Source of the DNA: an uncultured Caldilineaceae bacterium
Lineage (GTDB): Bacteria; Chloroflexota; Anaerolineae; Caldilineales; Caldilineaceae
NCBI GenBank assembly: GCA_951812725.1
Contig: OX638330.1
Span: forward strand, 620,001 to 684,000
Length of the DNA stretch: 64,000 bases
Direction of reading: 5' to 3'
Part shown: positions 18,171-26,749 of the stretch, piece after piece
How positions within the stretch are numbered: position 1 is the first letter of the stretch
How the letters are laid out: each line of letters starts with the position of its first letter
Notes under the pieces: generated by a model
Databases searched by the model: none
What the model was told of the DNA's origin: nothing
The model's input: the letters and a program-made list of their open reading frames with translations, nothing else
Translations under genes and position numbers: made by a program

Positions 18171-19388
18171 TCAAAATGTGCCGAGAAACGCCTCGACGCT
18201 CAGATCAGCCGGAACCTGATCGAAATAATAGTGGGTCTCGTCACCCTGGAAGCCCGGCACCCACTGAACTTCCTCGTCCTGCAACAAATCGTCAACAAAC
18301 TTGAAACGCGTCCAAAGTATTCCGGCTTCATGGTCGCTGAAGCGATCGGCCAGTGGCTTGCCCCACTGCAGAGTCATGGGATGAATGCTCGTCGCCCAAA
18401 CTTGCTCTTGCTCGGGTAGGCTGTCAAAGTCCGGACTCTTAAGTTGATGAATACGCTTGGCGCTCTTGCTCAAAAAGATCGTTGAGAGTAACCTGCCCTT
18501 TTCGCCGCGACCTGGGTGCAGACGCTCCAGAGCGGCCTTGTATGCAGTGCCGTCACCGTCAACAACCGCCCGCAACGCCTCCTCGATATGCTCGAACGTC
18601 TTGGAGCTGCGTTCGTTCCAACGCTTGAACGCCGCCTGCGACGCGGGAGACAGATGTTCAACGAAAGGTAAATCTTTTTGTGTGGTGTACTCCGCAAAAC
18701 CGCCGTGTATGGTACGGCGCATCCTGGCGTTGTAGCGGCTGCCCCAATGCAGCAGGGGCAGGATATAGGCCACGCCATCGCCGGCCGCCAGATGCGTCTG
18801 GACGGCGCCGGGCACCGGCGTACGTGCATCGGAATTCAGCGCCGCGTTTTCCTCCGCCGTGTTAAGACGAGCGTGGCTGCCGGGCACAACCCACAGGACA
18901 TTGTCGTCGTAAAGCGGCAGATTCCATTGAATGTAACGCGGCCCGTTCTCCAGGATGTCGTCAGCATAGCCTTGCAGCGGCGCGGTGTGCGGCGGATAGA
19001 AGTCGCGGTGCCAGCCGCGATGACCGGCCGTCTCGTGGTCGCGAACCGGATTGCACATGACCATCATTTCGGTGACAGCTGCGTCCTCCACGCCCAGCAA
19101 GCGGCTGCTGACGCCCTGCATGTTCTCGTGCAACCAGATCTCGACCGCGCCTATGGTCTGCGCATCGATCTGGTCGGCCAGCGCTCCCAGATTCAGGCGG
19201 GGCTGGGCGTGAGTCTCCCAGACACCGCCCGGCGGGTCGTCCGGTCCCCGCTCGCGAGCCCAAATCTCTTTCTGACGCTCGACGAGCACCTCATGAGCCC
19301 GCCGCAGGCCTTCCAGCTGTTGCGGCGGAATTACCCCCCGCAGAATCACATATCCATCTTCCAGAAACTGATCGCGGTTGTAATCCAT
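18171..19388 (-). CDS. Phytanoyl-CoA dioxygenase-type Fe(II)/2-oxoglutarate oxygenase
   Basis: 405 residues on a double-stranded beta-helix. The iron motif HxD is H127/D129 (GWHRDF). The distal His is probably H214 (LLHWGSRYN), with a basic cluster at 222-225 for 2-oxoglutarate. The C-terminal region of about 120 residues is longer than in the neighbour at 19476 and contains a helical insert. GAGGGAA precedes the ATG. PhyH-type enzymes hydroxylate varied small molecules, and the substrate here cannot be read from sequence. Confidence 0.82.
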   Translation of the reverse strand: MDYNRDQFLEDGYVILRGVIPPQQLEGLRRAHEVLVERQKEIWARERGPDDPPGGVWETHAQPRLNLGALADQIDAQTIGAVEIWLHENMQGVSSRLLGVEDAAVTEMMVMCNPVRDHETAGHRGWHRDFYPPHTAPLQGYADDILENGPRYIQWNLPLYDDNVLWVVPGSHARLNTAEENAALNSDARTPVPGAVQTHLAAGDGVAYILPLLHWGSRYNARMRRTIHGGFAEYTTQKDLPFVEHLSPASQAAFKRWNERSSKTFEHIEEALRAVVDGDGTAYKAALERLHPGRGEKGRLLSTIFLSKSAKRIHQLKSPDFDSLPEQEQVWATSIHPMTLQWGKPLADRFSDHEAGILWTRFKFVDDLLQDEEVQWVPGFQGDETHYYFDQVPADLSVEAFLGTF

Positions 19389-19475
19389 GGCTGTTCCCTC
19401 TTCATTCTCGTTCCAAGAAGCCCGTTCCCGAAGCGTGTTTCAAATGCACTGGGTATCGACTGTCGACGTGTCAGG

Positions 19476-20294
19476 CTAATTGATTACCCGGCAGTTGGCG
19501 AGCATCTTGCGCCCTCTCTCCGAGAATTTGTCATACTCTTCTTGCGTCATATCGATAAGCGCTCGCTGGCCGAACCAGGGCAGTGAGTAACAGATAACCA
19601 GTTCCGGCCGCACGTGGTCCGAGCGGTTGGGCGTGCCGCGGTGCAGCGTACGCGGGTCCTGGATCCACAGCGTACCTTTTTTCAGATTGAGACGGCGCCG
19701 GGTGGGGAAATCACCCGCCTCCAGGATCTCATCGTAACGCGTCTCCAACTCCGGGTCGGCAAGATATTGCGTGCAAGGCAATATCTCGAAGCTGCCATTT
19801 TCTTCGTAGGTGTCGACCAGTGGGAACTTGACTCCGAAATGGGGACAGACTTCAAGGCCGACGTGAGGCACCAATTTCGAGATGCCCGCATCACGGTGCC
19901 ACTTTTGGAATTCGCTGCCCGGATAGGGGTTGTTCGAATGATAGCAGGTGATGCGGAAGTCCTCAGTTCCCCAATAGCGGTCCAGAAAGTCCAACAATAC
20001 CGGGTTCTCGTAGATCTCCGGGTCGGCAAACGGTTGCTCCCAGGGGACGTAGACGGTGTAGCGATTGACCACCTGCAGACGCCCTTCGAAGACAAGGCGA
20101 GCATCGCTGCGTCCATGCAATTCTACGCCGCTTTCCGGATCGCTGTGCGCCCGCACCGTTTCCAGGTAGGGGAGAAATGCTTCCCTTATCCGGTCGATCT
20201 TCTCCACGGGAATCAGTTCTTCAAATAGTACATAACCGTTGATACGCAGCTCAGCGAGCTTAAGATTGAGGTCATATTGGGTTGGCGATGCCAA
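19476..20294 (-). CDS. Phytanoyl-CoA dioxygenase-type Fe(II)/2-oxoglutarate oxygenase
   Basis: 272 residues, the usual length for the family. The iron ligands are visible as H133/D135 (KWHRDAG) and H218 (TLHRGTPN), with R229 eleven residues on as the likely 2-oxoglutarate anchor. The start is TTG at 20294 behind AAGGAGG with good spacing; no ATG is nearby. It is next to the second, more divergent PhyH gene, and the pair may act on the same compound in sequence. Confidence 0.87.
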   Translation of the reverse strand: MASPTQYDLNLKLAELRINGYVLFEELIPVEKIDRIREAFLPYLETVRAHSDPESGVELHGRSDARLVFEGRLQVVNRYTVYVPWEQPFADPEIYENPVLLDFLDRYWGTEDFRITCYHSNNPYPGSEFQKWHRDAGISKLVPHVGLEVCPHFGVKFPLVDTYEENGSFEILPCTQYLADPELETRYDEILEAGDFPTRRRLNLKKGTLWIQDPRTLHRGTPNRSDHVRPELVICYSLPWFGQRALIDMTQEEYDKFSERGRKMLANCRVIN

Positions 20295-20388
20295 GATCAG
20301 GTCCTCCTTCGGAGCGAGATTACCGTTAACGGGGGAATACCAGGCCCCCTTACTGGATTAGCACCGTGTGCCCCAGGTCTTATGGATT

Positions 20389-21252
20389 TCAGTCAACCGG
20401 CACGCGATAGGACGTTTCTTCGATCTTGTCGTGGTCTGACGACCGCGCTCTCTCCATTGCACGCTCGGTAACCGGCAGATAGTAGTGCGTTTCGGCGTTC
20501 ATCGAGATAAACCCCTCCGCATAGGCAACGCCGCCAGACATACCGAACGCGCCGTCGCTGGTCTCGATGCGCTTGCGGGCATAGGCGCCACCGTAGCCCT
20601 GGCTGACCAGGCAGTCCAAAGCAGCCAGCTTCTTGTCGACAACGTCGGTGATGTCGATAAAGACATCGTTGTAGTACCCGCCCTCGGATTGCCAGACCTG
20701 TCGCGGAATCGCGGCCGCGCCGGTGCCGAAGAAGAAGACCTGGGCGGCCTTGTGTGGTGGATTGCGATCGCCGGGATCCACGCCTGATGCGAGCGACAGG
20801 GCATGGAGAACGATCTGCCCGGCGACGGCATGGGCGTTGGTCAGGCCGTCGCCCTCTTTGGGAAAGTGGGTCAGCACCAAGTCCGGCTTAAGCTGTCGCA
20901 GAAGGCGGGCCAGACGCCTCACTGCCTCGTCGGTGACGAGAAGAACGGCATCATCGGCGCCGAAAAAGTATACGTCCTCAACGCCCAACAGATTGCAAGC
21001 CGCGCGCGCTTCTTCCGCCTTGACATCAGATCGCTCGGCCATCAAGGACTGCAGTTCATCGGCAGCGGGAATTTCGCTACGGTGGTGCATCTCATCGCTG
21101 ATGACCTTATCGTGGACGCGCGCTCCGTGTGTGAGGACGACACAGCCGACATAGTCGCCGCGGGCGGCGTGATGGGCCATTGTGCCCCCGGATTGGTCGA
21201 AAATGTCGGCGGGATGGGCGCCGACGGAGAGAATGCGTAGCGGCTCGGACAT
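20389..21252 (-). CDS. PIG-L/LmbE-family protein lacking the usual catalytic Asp
   Basis: 287 residues. PIG-L enzymes are zinc deacetylases of amino sugars with the motif AHPDDE. Here the motif reads AHPADIFDQSGGT at residues 12-24: the zinc ligands H13 and D16 are kept and the third ligand is probably H141 (NAHAVAG), but the first Asp (general base at position 15 in MshB-like enzymes) is Ala. The rest of the fold (CVVLTHG, DLVLTHFP) is normal. AGGAGG lies before the ATG. It may be a variant hydrolase using another base, or a non-catalytic member. Confidence 0.75.
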   Translation of the reverse strand: MSEPLRILSVGAHPADIFDQSGGTMAHHAARGDYVGCVVLTHGARVHDKVISDEMHHRSEIPAADELQSLMAERSDVKAEEARAACNLLGVEDVYFFGADDAVLLVTDEAVRRLARLLRQLKPDLVLTHFPKEGDGLTNAHAVAGQIVLHALSLASGVDPGDRNPPHKAAQVFFFGTGAAAIPRQVWQSEGGYYNDVFIDITDVVDKKLAALDCLVSQGYGGAYARKRIETSDGAFGMSGGVAYAEGFISMNAETHYYLPVTERAMERARSSDHDKIEETSYRVPVD

Positions 21253-21401
21253 GGTTCATACCTCCTGGTTGTTGAGGGAACTCAGTTCACCCATTAGTAT
21301 AGCTTACAAGCCCACGCGGAGTGAGCGGACAAAAACAGGGGGCAACTGGAATTTTCCAGGCCCGCGACAACTTTATTTTTGTGCCTGTCCGGGCACCGCG
21401 T

Positions 21402-23000
21402 TCACGACTCAACAGAATCCTCAAAGTGGAAGGAAAACAGTTCAGCGTCACGCAGGAAAAAGCGCAGCTTGCGCCAGTAGGTCCTTTCCCCCGGACCGCC
21501 CCAACGGGAGCCGACCCCCGCCGGGATGTCGGGACTTCCCGCCCACGTTATCGTGTGAGCGACACTGTCACCTGTGAACGTATCACAACGCTCCTTCAGG
21601 CAAGGCTCAAGCGGCTCGTCATACCTGTCTGCAACCTCGACCCGCACCGAGCCCCCCGGCGCGCAACGGGCATTGATTACCAATTTCGTCCCCAGACTGA
21701 TCAGCTGGCGCGTCACAACAGTCCCCTCGCGATACCTGTTCGCATACAGCCCCGCGTACCCGTCCTTGCGTAAGGTAGCCAGCCCCAGACCGAACCTCGC
21801 ATTCAACGGATCGCGCGCCTCCGGATGATCCAGACTCTCACGCGCGCCGGAGAGGAAGAAGTCATGGTGGTAATTCGTGCCGCCGTGATAGAACCACAAC
21901 TCATCATCCATCTCGATTGGCGGACTCACTAGTGAAACCATATAAGCGTCCCAGTGCCCCTCGCCGCGCGGGGCCAGGAACGGCTGACGCTTGCCGGTCC
22001 GCCGCCACCGCAACCCGTCACGGCTCATCAGCAGTTGAACCTCCATCTCATTGTCTACCGCCTGAAATACGCCGACCGTAGCCAGATGCACATTGCCCAA
22101 TTTGAACTGTGACATCCCGTAAAACGAGTCGTCCAGGTTGTCCTCCTCGTCATCGGCCGCCGCCACCAGAACCGGTTCGCTCCAGTGCAGAAAGTCGTGA
22201 CTGCGGCACTGGAAAACGCGCCGCTGACTGTAAGCTGCGAAATTGTGGGGTTCATTCGTGATGGTGAATGAGCGGCGATTCTGCGGATTGCGCATATTAT
22301 TCGCGCCAGCCGCAACCATCATCACATGCCGTGTATTCTGCACGAACTCCCGCGCATATTCATCATAAAAGAGCGCCGACACGTCGTCGAGCTTGGATCC
22401 CAGCATTCCGATCGATGGCAGCTCGTCATAAACGGTCCAGTGAATGCCATCAGGCGAGCGCGCGCACCTGATATTGTGAAAACTGGCGACCTCGTCGTTC
22501 CGCATGTGAGAGAAGAGCGCGCGAAAACGCTCGTCCGCGCTGGAAGGATGGGGATCTAGCACGACATTCATCGAGTGAACCTGCCCAAACTCGCTGTCGC
22601 CCAGAACAATGTTAGTCTTATGGCCGTACAGTTCGTATACATCCAGTTCCGGCTTCTCCCAGTGGATTCCATCCTCGCTCTCGGCGTAAAGCTGCCGTGA
22701 GAAAGTGCCAAAAGGATTGTTCGGAATCGGTTCGGGCGCGGGTTTTCCGGCCATGTCCTCATACCAGCACTTGAAGAGGCCATCCTGCGGATCGCGCAGC
22801 ACACAGTAATTCGAATAGGTAAAGTAGGGCACATGCTCCCAGGGCCGGTCCTTGCTGATAAGAGGCGTTTCCAGGCGGCGCGTAGGCCGGTGCCAGCGGC
22901 GCGTCACATCCTGTACCGATTCAATGACGACACTGTCCAGAAACGTCTGTGTAAACTCCTTCACGTACAGATGTGTGCTGTCCCTGCTCAGATCGCGCAT
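21402..23000 (-). CDS. Beta-propeller glycosidase-like protein
   Basis: 532 residues, no signal peptide. Repeated strands such as YAESEDGIHWEKPEL, ARSPDGIHWTVYD and QCRSHDFLHWSEP are typical of five-bladed propeller glycosidases related to GH32/43/62-type folds. The C-terminal 100 residues resemble a beta-sandwich (LISLGTKLVINARCAPGGSVRVEV). GGGAGG precedes the ATG. A paralog lies at 52054. No family number or catalytic triad can be fixed by eye. It sits between the PIG-L-like and flavin oxidoreductase genes, in line with breakdown of a modified glycan. Confidence 0.65.
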   Translation of the reverse strand: MRDLSRDSTHLYVKEFTQTFLDSVVIESVQDVTRRWHRPTRRLETPLISKDRPWEHVPYFTYSNYCVLRDPQDGLFKCWYEDMAGKPAPEPIPNNPFGTFSRQLYAESEDGIHWEKPELDVYELYGHKTNIVLGDSEFGQVHSMNVVLDPHPSSADERFRALFSHMRNDEVASFHNIRCARSPDGIHWTVYDELPSIGMLGSKLDDVSALFYDEYAREFVQNTRHVMMVAAGANNMRNPQNRRSFTITNEPHNFAAYSQRRVFQCRSHDFLHWSEPVLVAAADDEEDNLDDSFYGMSQFKLGNVHLATVGVFQAVDNEMEVQLLMSRDGLRWRRTGKRQPFLAPRGEGHWDAYMVSLVSPPIEMDDELWFYHGGTNYHHDFFLSGARESLDHPEARDPLNARFGLGLATLRKDGYAGLYANRYREGTVVTRQLISLGTKLVINARCAPGGSVRVEVADRYDEPLEPCLKERCDTFTGDSVAHTITWAGSPDIPAGVGSRWGGPGERTYWRKLRFFLRDAELFSFHFEDSVES

Positions 23001-23070
23001 AGAATTCCTCCCAATCCTTCATCCATCCGGAAGTTAGACCTAATTCGGATAAACAGCGGCATCCCGCCTG

Positions 23071-25014
23071 TCAGATCGCATGGCCTATACGTGCGCCATC
23101 GGTTGTGGCTTCGAAGATAAATCGGGAAGCGTTGGCCGCGCCGATAACATGCAATTCGTCAACCTTGCCCGCCAGCGCAGCGGCCAGCGGATTATAGGGC
23201 CTGCTACCGGTTGCAACGACAATCTCGTCAAATGCACCGACTTCCTGCTCGCCGGCGGTGTAGATGCTTCGTAGCGTCGCGATGGCGCCGTTTACCCGCG
23301 CCAAGTCGTGCCCCACAATGAAGGTGACGCCATGCTCTGTCAACCGTTGGCAGAGCATCGCCGCATCCCTTTCGCCCAGGTCCGCGCCGGCGCGGGCCAT
23401 CGCCGCGACGAATGTGACCGCCACCCCCGCGCTGCTCAGGTGGTCGGCAGCCACAAATGCCGGCGCATGGCCGTCGCGGTCGACGATCAATACACGGTGG
23501 CAACCATCTGCCTTGCCTTCAAGGACCTCATGGACAGTCAGGGGCTCTTTGTCGCCGCCTTCGACCCGCGCTCGGACCGGCTCGGAACCCGTAGCCAGCA
23601 CTACCACATCGGGGTTCAAAGCCAGTATGCTTTCATGCGTTGCCTCGACACCTGACCGAACTTCGAATCGGCTGCTGTTGGCCTGTCGCTGATAGAACTC
23701 TGCAATCGTCGAGAAGCTGCGGCGCAGCGGCGCGGCACCCGCCAGATGGATCTGCCCGCCGACGCGATCCGCCTTTTCCAAAACGATCACCTCATGGCCC
23801 CGTTCAGATGCCGTGATAGCGGCCTCCATGCCGGCCGGTCCCGCGCCCGCGACCACAACACGCCGACGAACTGGGACAGGCGCCGGAGTCGCCCATTCTA
23901 TCTCGCGGCCGGCTACCGGATTGTAGATGCAGCCCACCGGACCTTCGCCGCCGTCGCAGCAGAACTGACAGCGAATGCACAGACGAATCTCATCCCGCCG
24001 GCCGCCTTGCAGCTTGTTCACATAATGAGGGTCTGCAAAATGACCCTTGGTGATGCCAACCACGTCGAGACAGCCGTCGGCCAGCGCAGCCTCCGCCACC
24101 TCCGGGGTGACAATGCCCCCGGCGTGCAAAACAGGCAGATCTATCGCCCGGCGCACACGGGCTACCCGAGCAAGCTGCGCCGCCTCCGCCATATACATCG
24201 AGCCTGTATGGTGGACGGCGCCGCCAACCGTGAGGCTAACATAGTCGATCAGCCCCTTGGATTTCAGAAGCTGGATCAGGCGAACACAGTCCTGTTCGTC
24301 ATAGCCATCCGGGTGCATGTCGTGCGCCTTCAAGCGCGCGCCGACGACATAGTCGTCGCCCACGGCCCGCCGCATCGCCGTAAGCGCATCGACGAGCAGG
24401 CGCGCACGACCGGTAAAGCTGCCGCCGTAGTCGTCTTCGCGGCGGTTGCAGGCCGGGCTGAGGAACTGCGAGAGTAGATGATGTTGATGGGCATGCAGCT
24501 CCACCCCGTCGGCGCCGCCGGCCCTCGCCCGCCGGGCCGCCCGTCCGCAGCAGGCAACAAGATCCTCAAGGTCTTCCGACGACCAGGATGCCACGTTTTC
24601 CGACGCCAGAACGGGCGGATCGATGACAGCCGGTACCACGCGCGCAGCAGGCGCGGTCGGCATCGGCTCGCAAAACTCAGACAGATGGACCTGAGCGCCG
24701 CGGGGACAAAATTGGGCGATAAATTTGGCACCATGGCGGTGTACGGCCTGTGTCAGCGTACGGTAGGAGGCGATGAAACGATCGTCAAGATTCTGGAAAT
24801 AGGCGGGGTGATCGCCTTCCCGTACCGAGGTTGCCCCCAGCGTAACCAGGGCAATGCCGCCTCTGGCGCGCTCCTCGAAATATGCTCGGCATTTGTCGTT
24901 AGGCACGCCGTTGTGGTGCATCCATGACGCCATGTGGCCCGTACTGCATATGCGGTTCCGCAGCGTCATCCCCTTGATTGTCAGCTGTGAAAATATATGC
25001 GGATAGTCTTTCAT
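23071..25014 (-). CDS. Flavin/Fe-S oxidoreductase, 2,4-dienoyl-CoA reductase/trimethylamine dehydrogenase type
   Basis: 647 residues in three parts. (1) An Old Yellow Enzyme TIM barrel (about 1-340) with the FMN-site motif DGVELHAHQHHLLSQFLSP and RREDDYGGS. (2) A [4Fe-4S] cluster segment with C346, C349, C352/C353 and C362. (3) A FAD/NAD(P)-binding module starting VVVAGAGPAGMEAA (about 386). This architecture is shared by dienoyl-CoA reductase, trimethylamine dehydrogenase and N-methylproline demethylase, and the substrate cannot be told apart here. The ribosome site is weak. Confidence 0.88.
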   Translation of the reverse strand: MKDYPHIFSQLTIKGMTLRNRICSTGHMASWMHHNGVPNDKCRAYFEERARGGIALVTLGATSVREGDHPAYFQNLDDRFIASYRTLTQAVHRHGAKFIAQFCPRGAQVHLSEFCEPMPTAPAARVVPAVIDPPVLASENVASWSSEDLEDLVACCGRAARRARAGGADGVELHAHQHHLLSQFLSPACNRREDDYGGSFTGRARLLVDALTAMRRAVGDDYVVGARLKAHDMHPDGYDEQDCVRLIQLLKSKGLIDYVSLTVGGAVHHTGSMYMAEAAQLARVARVRRAIDLPVLHAGGIVTPEVAEAALADGCLDVVGITKGHFADPHYVNKLQGGRRDEIRLCIRCQFCCDGGEGPVGCIYNPVAGREIEWATPAPVPVRRRVVVAGAGPAGMEAAITASERGHEVIVLEKADRVGGQIHLAGAAPLRRSFSTIAEFYQRQANSSRFEVRSGVEATHESILALNPDVVVLATGSEPVRARVEGGDKEPLTVHEVLEGKADGCHRVLIVDRDGHAPAFVAADHLSSAGVAVTFVAAMARAGADLGERDAAMLCQRLTEHGVTFIVGHDLARVNGAIATLRSIYTAGEQEVGAFDEIVVATGSRPYNPLAAALAGKVDELHVIGAANASRFIFEATTDGARIGHAI

Positions 25015-25057
25015 TGGTCGGCGGGAGTCGCCCTACTCTGCAGCTGTGATGAAATCC

Positions 25058-26674
25058 TCAGTGCCACGCCAGTTCCCGAAAATTGTGGACGCGATGAAAA
25101 GTGGCAAGATCCGCATCGTGGTAGTGTCCAGAATTCCTGCAGGTGCGCGAAAGGATCGCCAGGTCGTCGCCGTCAACGACCATGGATGGATACATAAACG
25201 ATTGACTCGAGGCGGGCGCCATAGCAACACAGCCGACAGGCAGCCAGTTCAGTCCGTCCATACCGCAGTATAGCATCAGGAAGCGTCTCTCCCCGTTATG
25301 GCCGCCACCCAGCATCTGCGGCTCAGCGCTTGAAATAATGTTGCTGGTCATCCAGAACAGCCGCGTAAGTTCGTCATAGACGATACAGAACTTGGATTGT
25401 CCACCCGGCCAGGGATAGTGCTGGTCGAACAGCAGGTTCAGATTCGTACCGTCGTCTTCAAGGTCGAAGAGCGCGGCGATGCCTGGCGTGGTGCCTGTAT
25501 GCTTTGGGTTGACGCGGCAGGCGATCCTGAGTTGTCCGTCCACGTCCATGACGTTCCCTTCAAGATTCCAGTCGTCAAACAGGTCCGGCTGGTGATGGTC
25601 ATGCGCGGTTCTGAATTGCCGAGCCGTCTGTGTTGCCGGAATGACCTGGGACACACGCCATGCGCTTGGGTCCAGCAGTTCTCTCGAGAGGTCGGCGGCG
25701 ATCGCAACCGTGGCTCTGTGTTTTTGGTCTAGAACCCAATACAGCTGTCCATCTCTGATCACCATGTTCGTCTGGCAGTTCCAGAAGGCCCCCTCCAATA
25801 CCATAGCGGGATCGGACCAGGTTTCGCCCTCATCGTCGCTGCGCATGAAATAGACGTCCTGGTGCTGACGGGGCTGTGTAAACATATAGAGTTTGTCTTC
25901 GACGATAAACGGTGTTCCTTCGGCGAGCGGCAGGTCAGGCAAACTTTGCCAGCTTCTGCCGCCGTCAACGCTGCGCGACATCATCAGGTGGTCGGGTCCA
26001 ACCCTTCGCTGCCAGCAGGGGGCGGCAACAAGAAACTGGCCGCTGGGCAACCGGGCCATACCTGGGTCATGAATAAAGTACTTCACATGATCGGGAACTT
26101 GGGCTGCGATGGTGTAGTTCTGGGCCAAGGGAGGTGAGAAGGGATTTCGGACGCGCTGACGCGCAGAGGAACTGTCGCCACCACCATACCTGGCATCGTC
26201 GCCGGTCTTGCCGGCCGGCGAAGGGGCCGCGGCGACAAGTACGCACCAGGGCGCGTCCGAAGTGAGGTCCAGTCCTGGCGAACCGATGTCTATGCGTTCA
26301 CCTTCCCGCATTCGTTTCTGATAGACCGCGCAGTCAAGCGCCGTGCCGTCGTACACTACGCGGAATGCCGAAACATTCGCCTGCTGGAAGCCCATGCGTT
26401 CGAGCTGCTCTGCCCGGCTTTGCCCACCTCGTCCTCGCGCAGGGGTAATGGCGTAGGCGACTCCTGCCTGGCGGCAGATTTTGCGTGTGCCGAAGAAACT
26501 CGACCGAATAAAGCTCCGGCCCGCCAGTGCCTCCGGCAGCTCGGCCAAGGTATGACCCAAATCCAGGAAAAGGCGCGCCCCTTTGGCCAGGGTATCGGTT
26601 TCCCATTCAAGCGGCTCAAGCACGGCTAGCGCGCCGTCTACAAGCGCCTCTGCACCGTGGTCGGAACGCGTCAC
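25058..26674 (-). CDS. Sialidase/BNR-repeat family protein
   Basis: 538 residues from the GTG at 26674. Asp-box repeats SxDxGxxW are present (SVDGGRSWQSL, SDDEGETWSDP) in a six-bladed propeller-like sequence. No signal peptide is seen, so it may be cytoplasmic. The strong ribosome site TAGGAGGG lies 19 bases before this GTG but only 4 bases before an in-frame ATC at 26689, so initiation could be at ATC (5 extra residues). It overlaps no neighbour and lies 75 bases after the GH32 gene, in the same direction. Exact substrate unknown. Confidence 0.72.
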   Translation of the reverse strand: MTRSDHGAEALVDGALAVLEPLEWETDTLAKGARLFLDLGHTLAELPEALAGRSFIRSSFFGTRKICRQAGVAYAITPARGRGGQSRAEQLERMGFQQANVSAFRVVYDGTALDCAVYQKRMREGERIDIGSPGLDLTSDAPWCVLVAAAPSPAGKTGDDARYGGGDSSSARQRVRNPFSPPLAQNYTIAAQVPDHVKYFIHDPGMARLPSGQFLVAAPCWQRRVGPDHLMMSRSVDGGRSWQSLPDLPLAEGTPFIVEDKLYMFTQPRQHQDVYFMRSDDEGETWSDPAMVLEGAFWNCQTNMVIRDGQLYWVLDQKHRATVAIAADLSRELLDPSAWRVSQVIPATQTARQFRTAHDHHQPDLFDDWNLEGNVMDVDGQLRIACRVNPKHTGTTPGIAALFDLEDDGTNLNLLFDQHYPWPGGQSKFCIVYDELTRLFWMTSNIISSAEPQMLGGGHNGERRFLMLYCGMDGLNWLPVGCVAMAPASSQSFMYPSMVVDGDDLAILSRTCRNSGHYHDADLATFHRVHNFRELAWH

Positions 26675-26749
26675 TGTTGAGTTCGTGATGGTTCCCTCCT
26701 AGAGAAGGGGACTGTAGCCCGATTCAGACGCAACATCTTCCTCAAGAGT

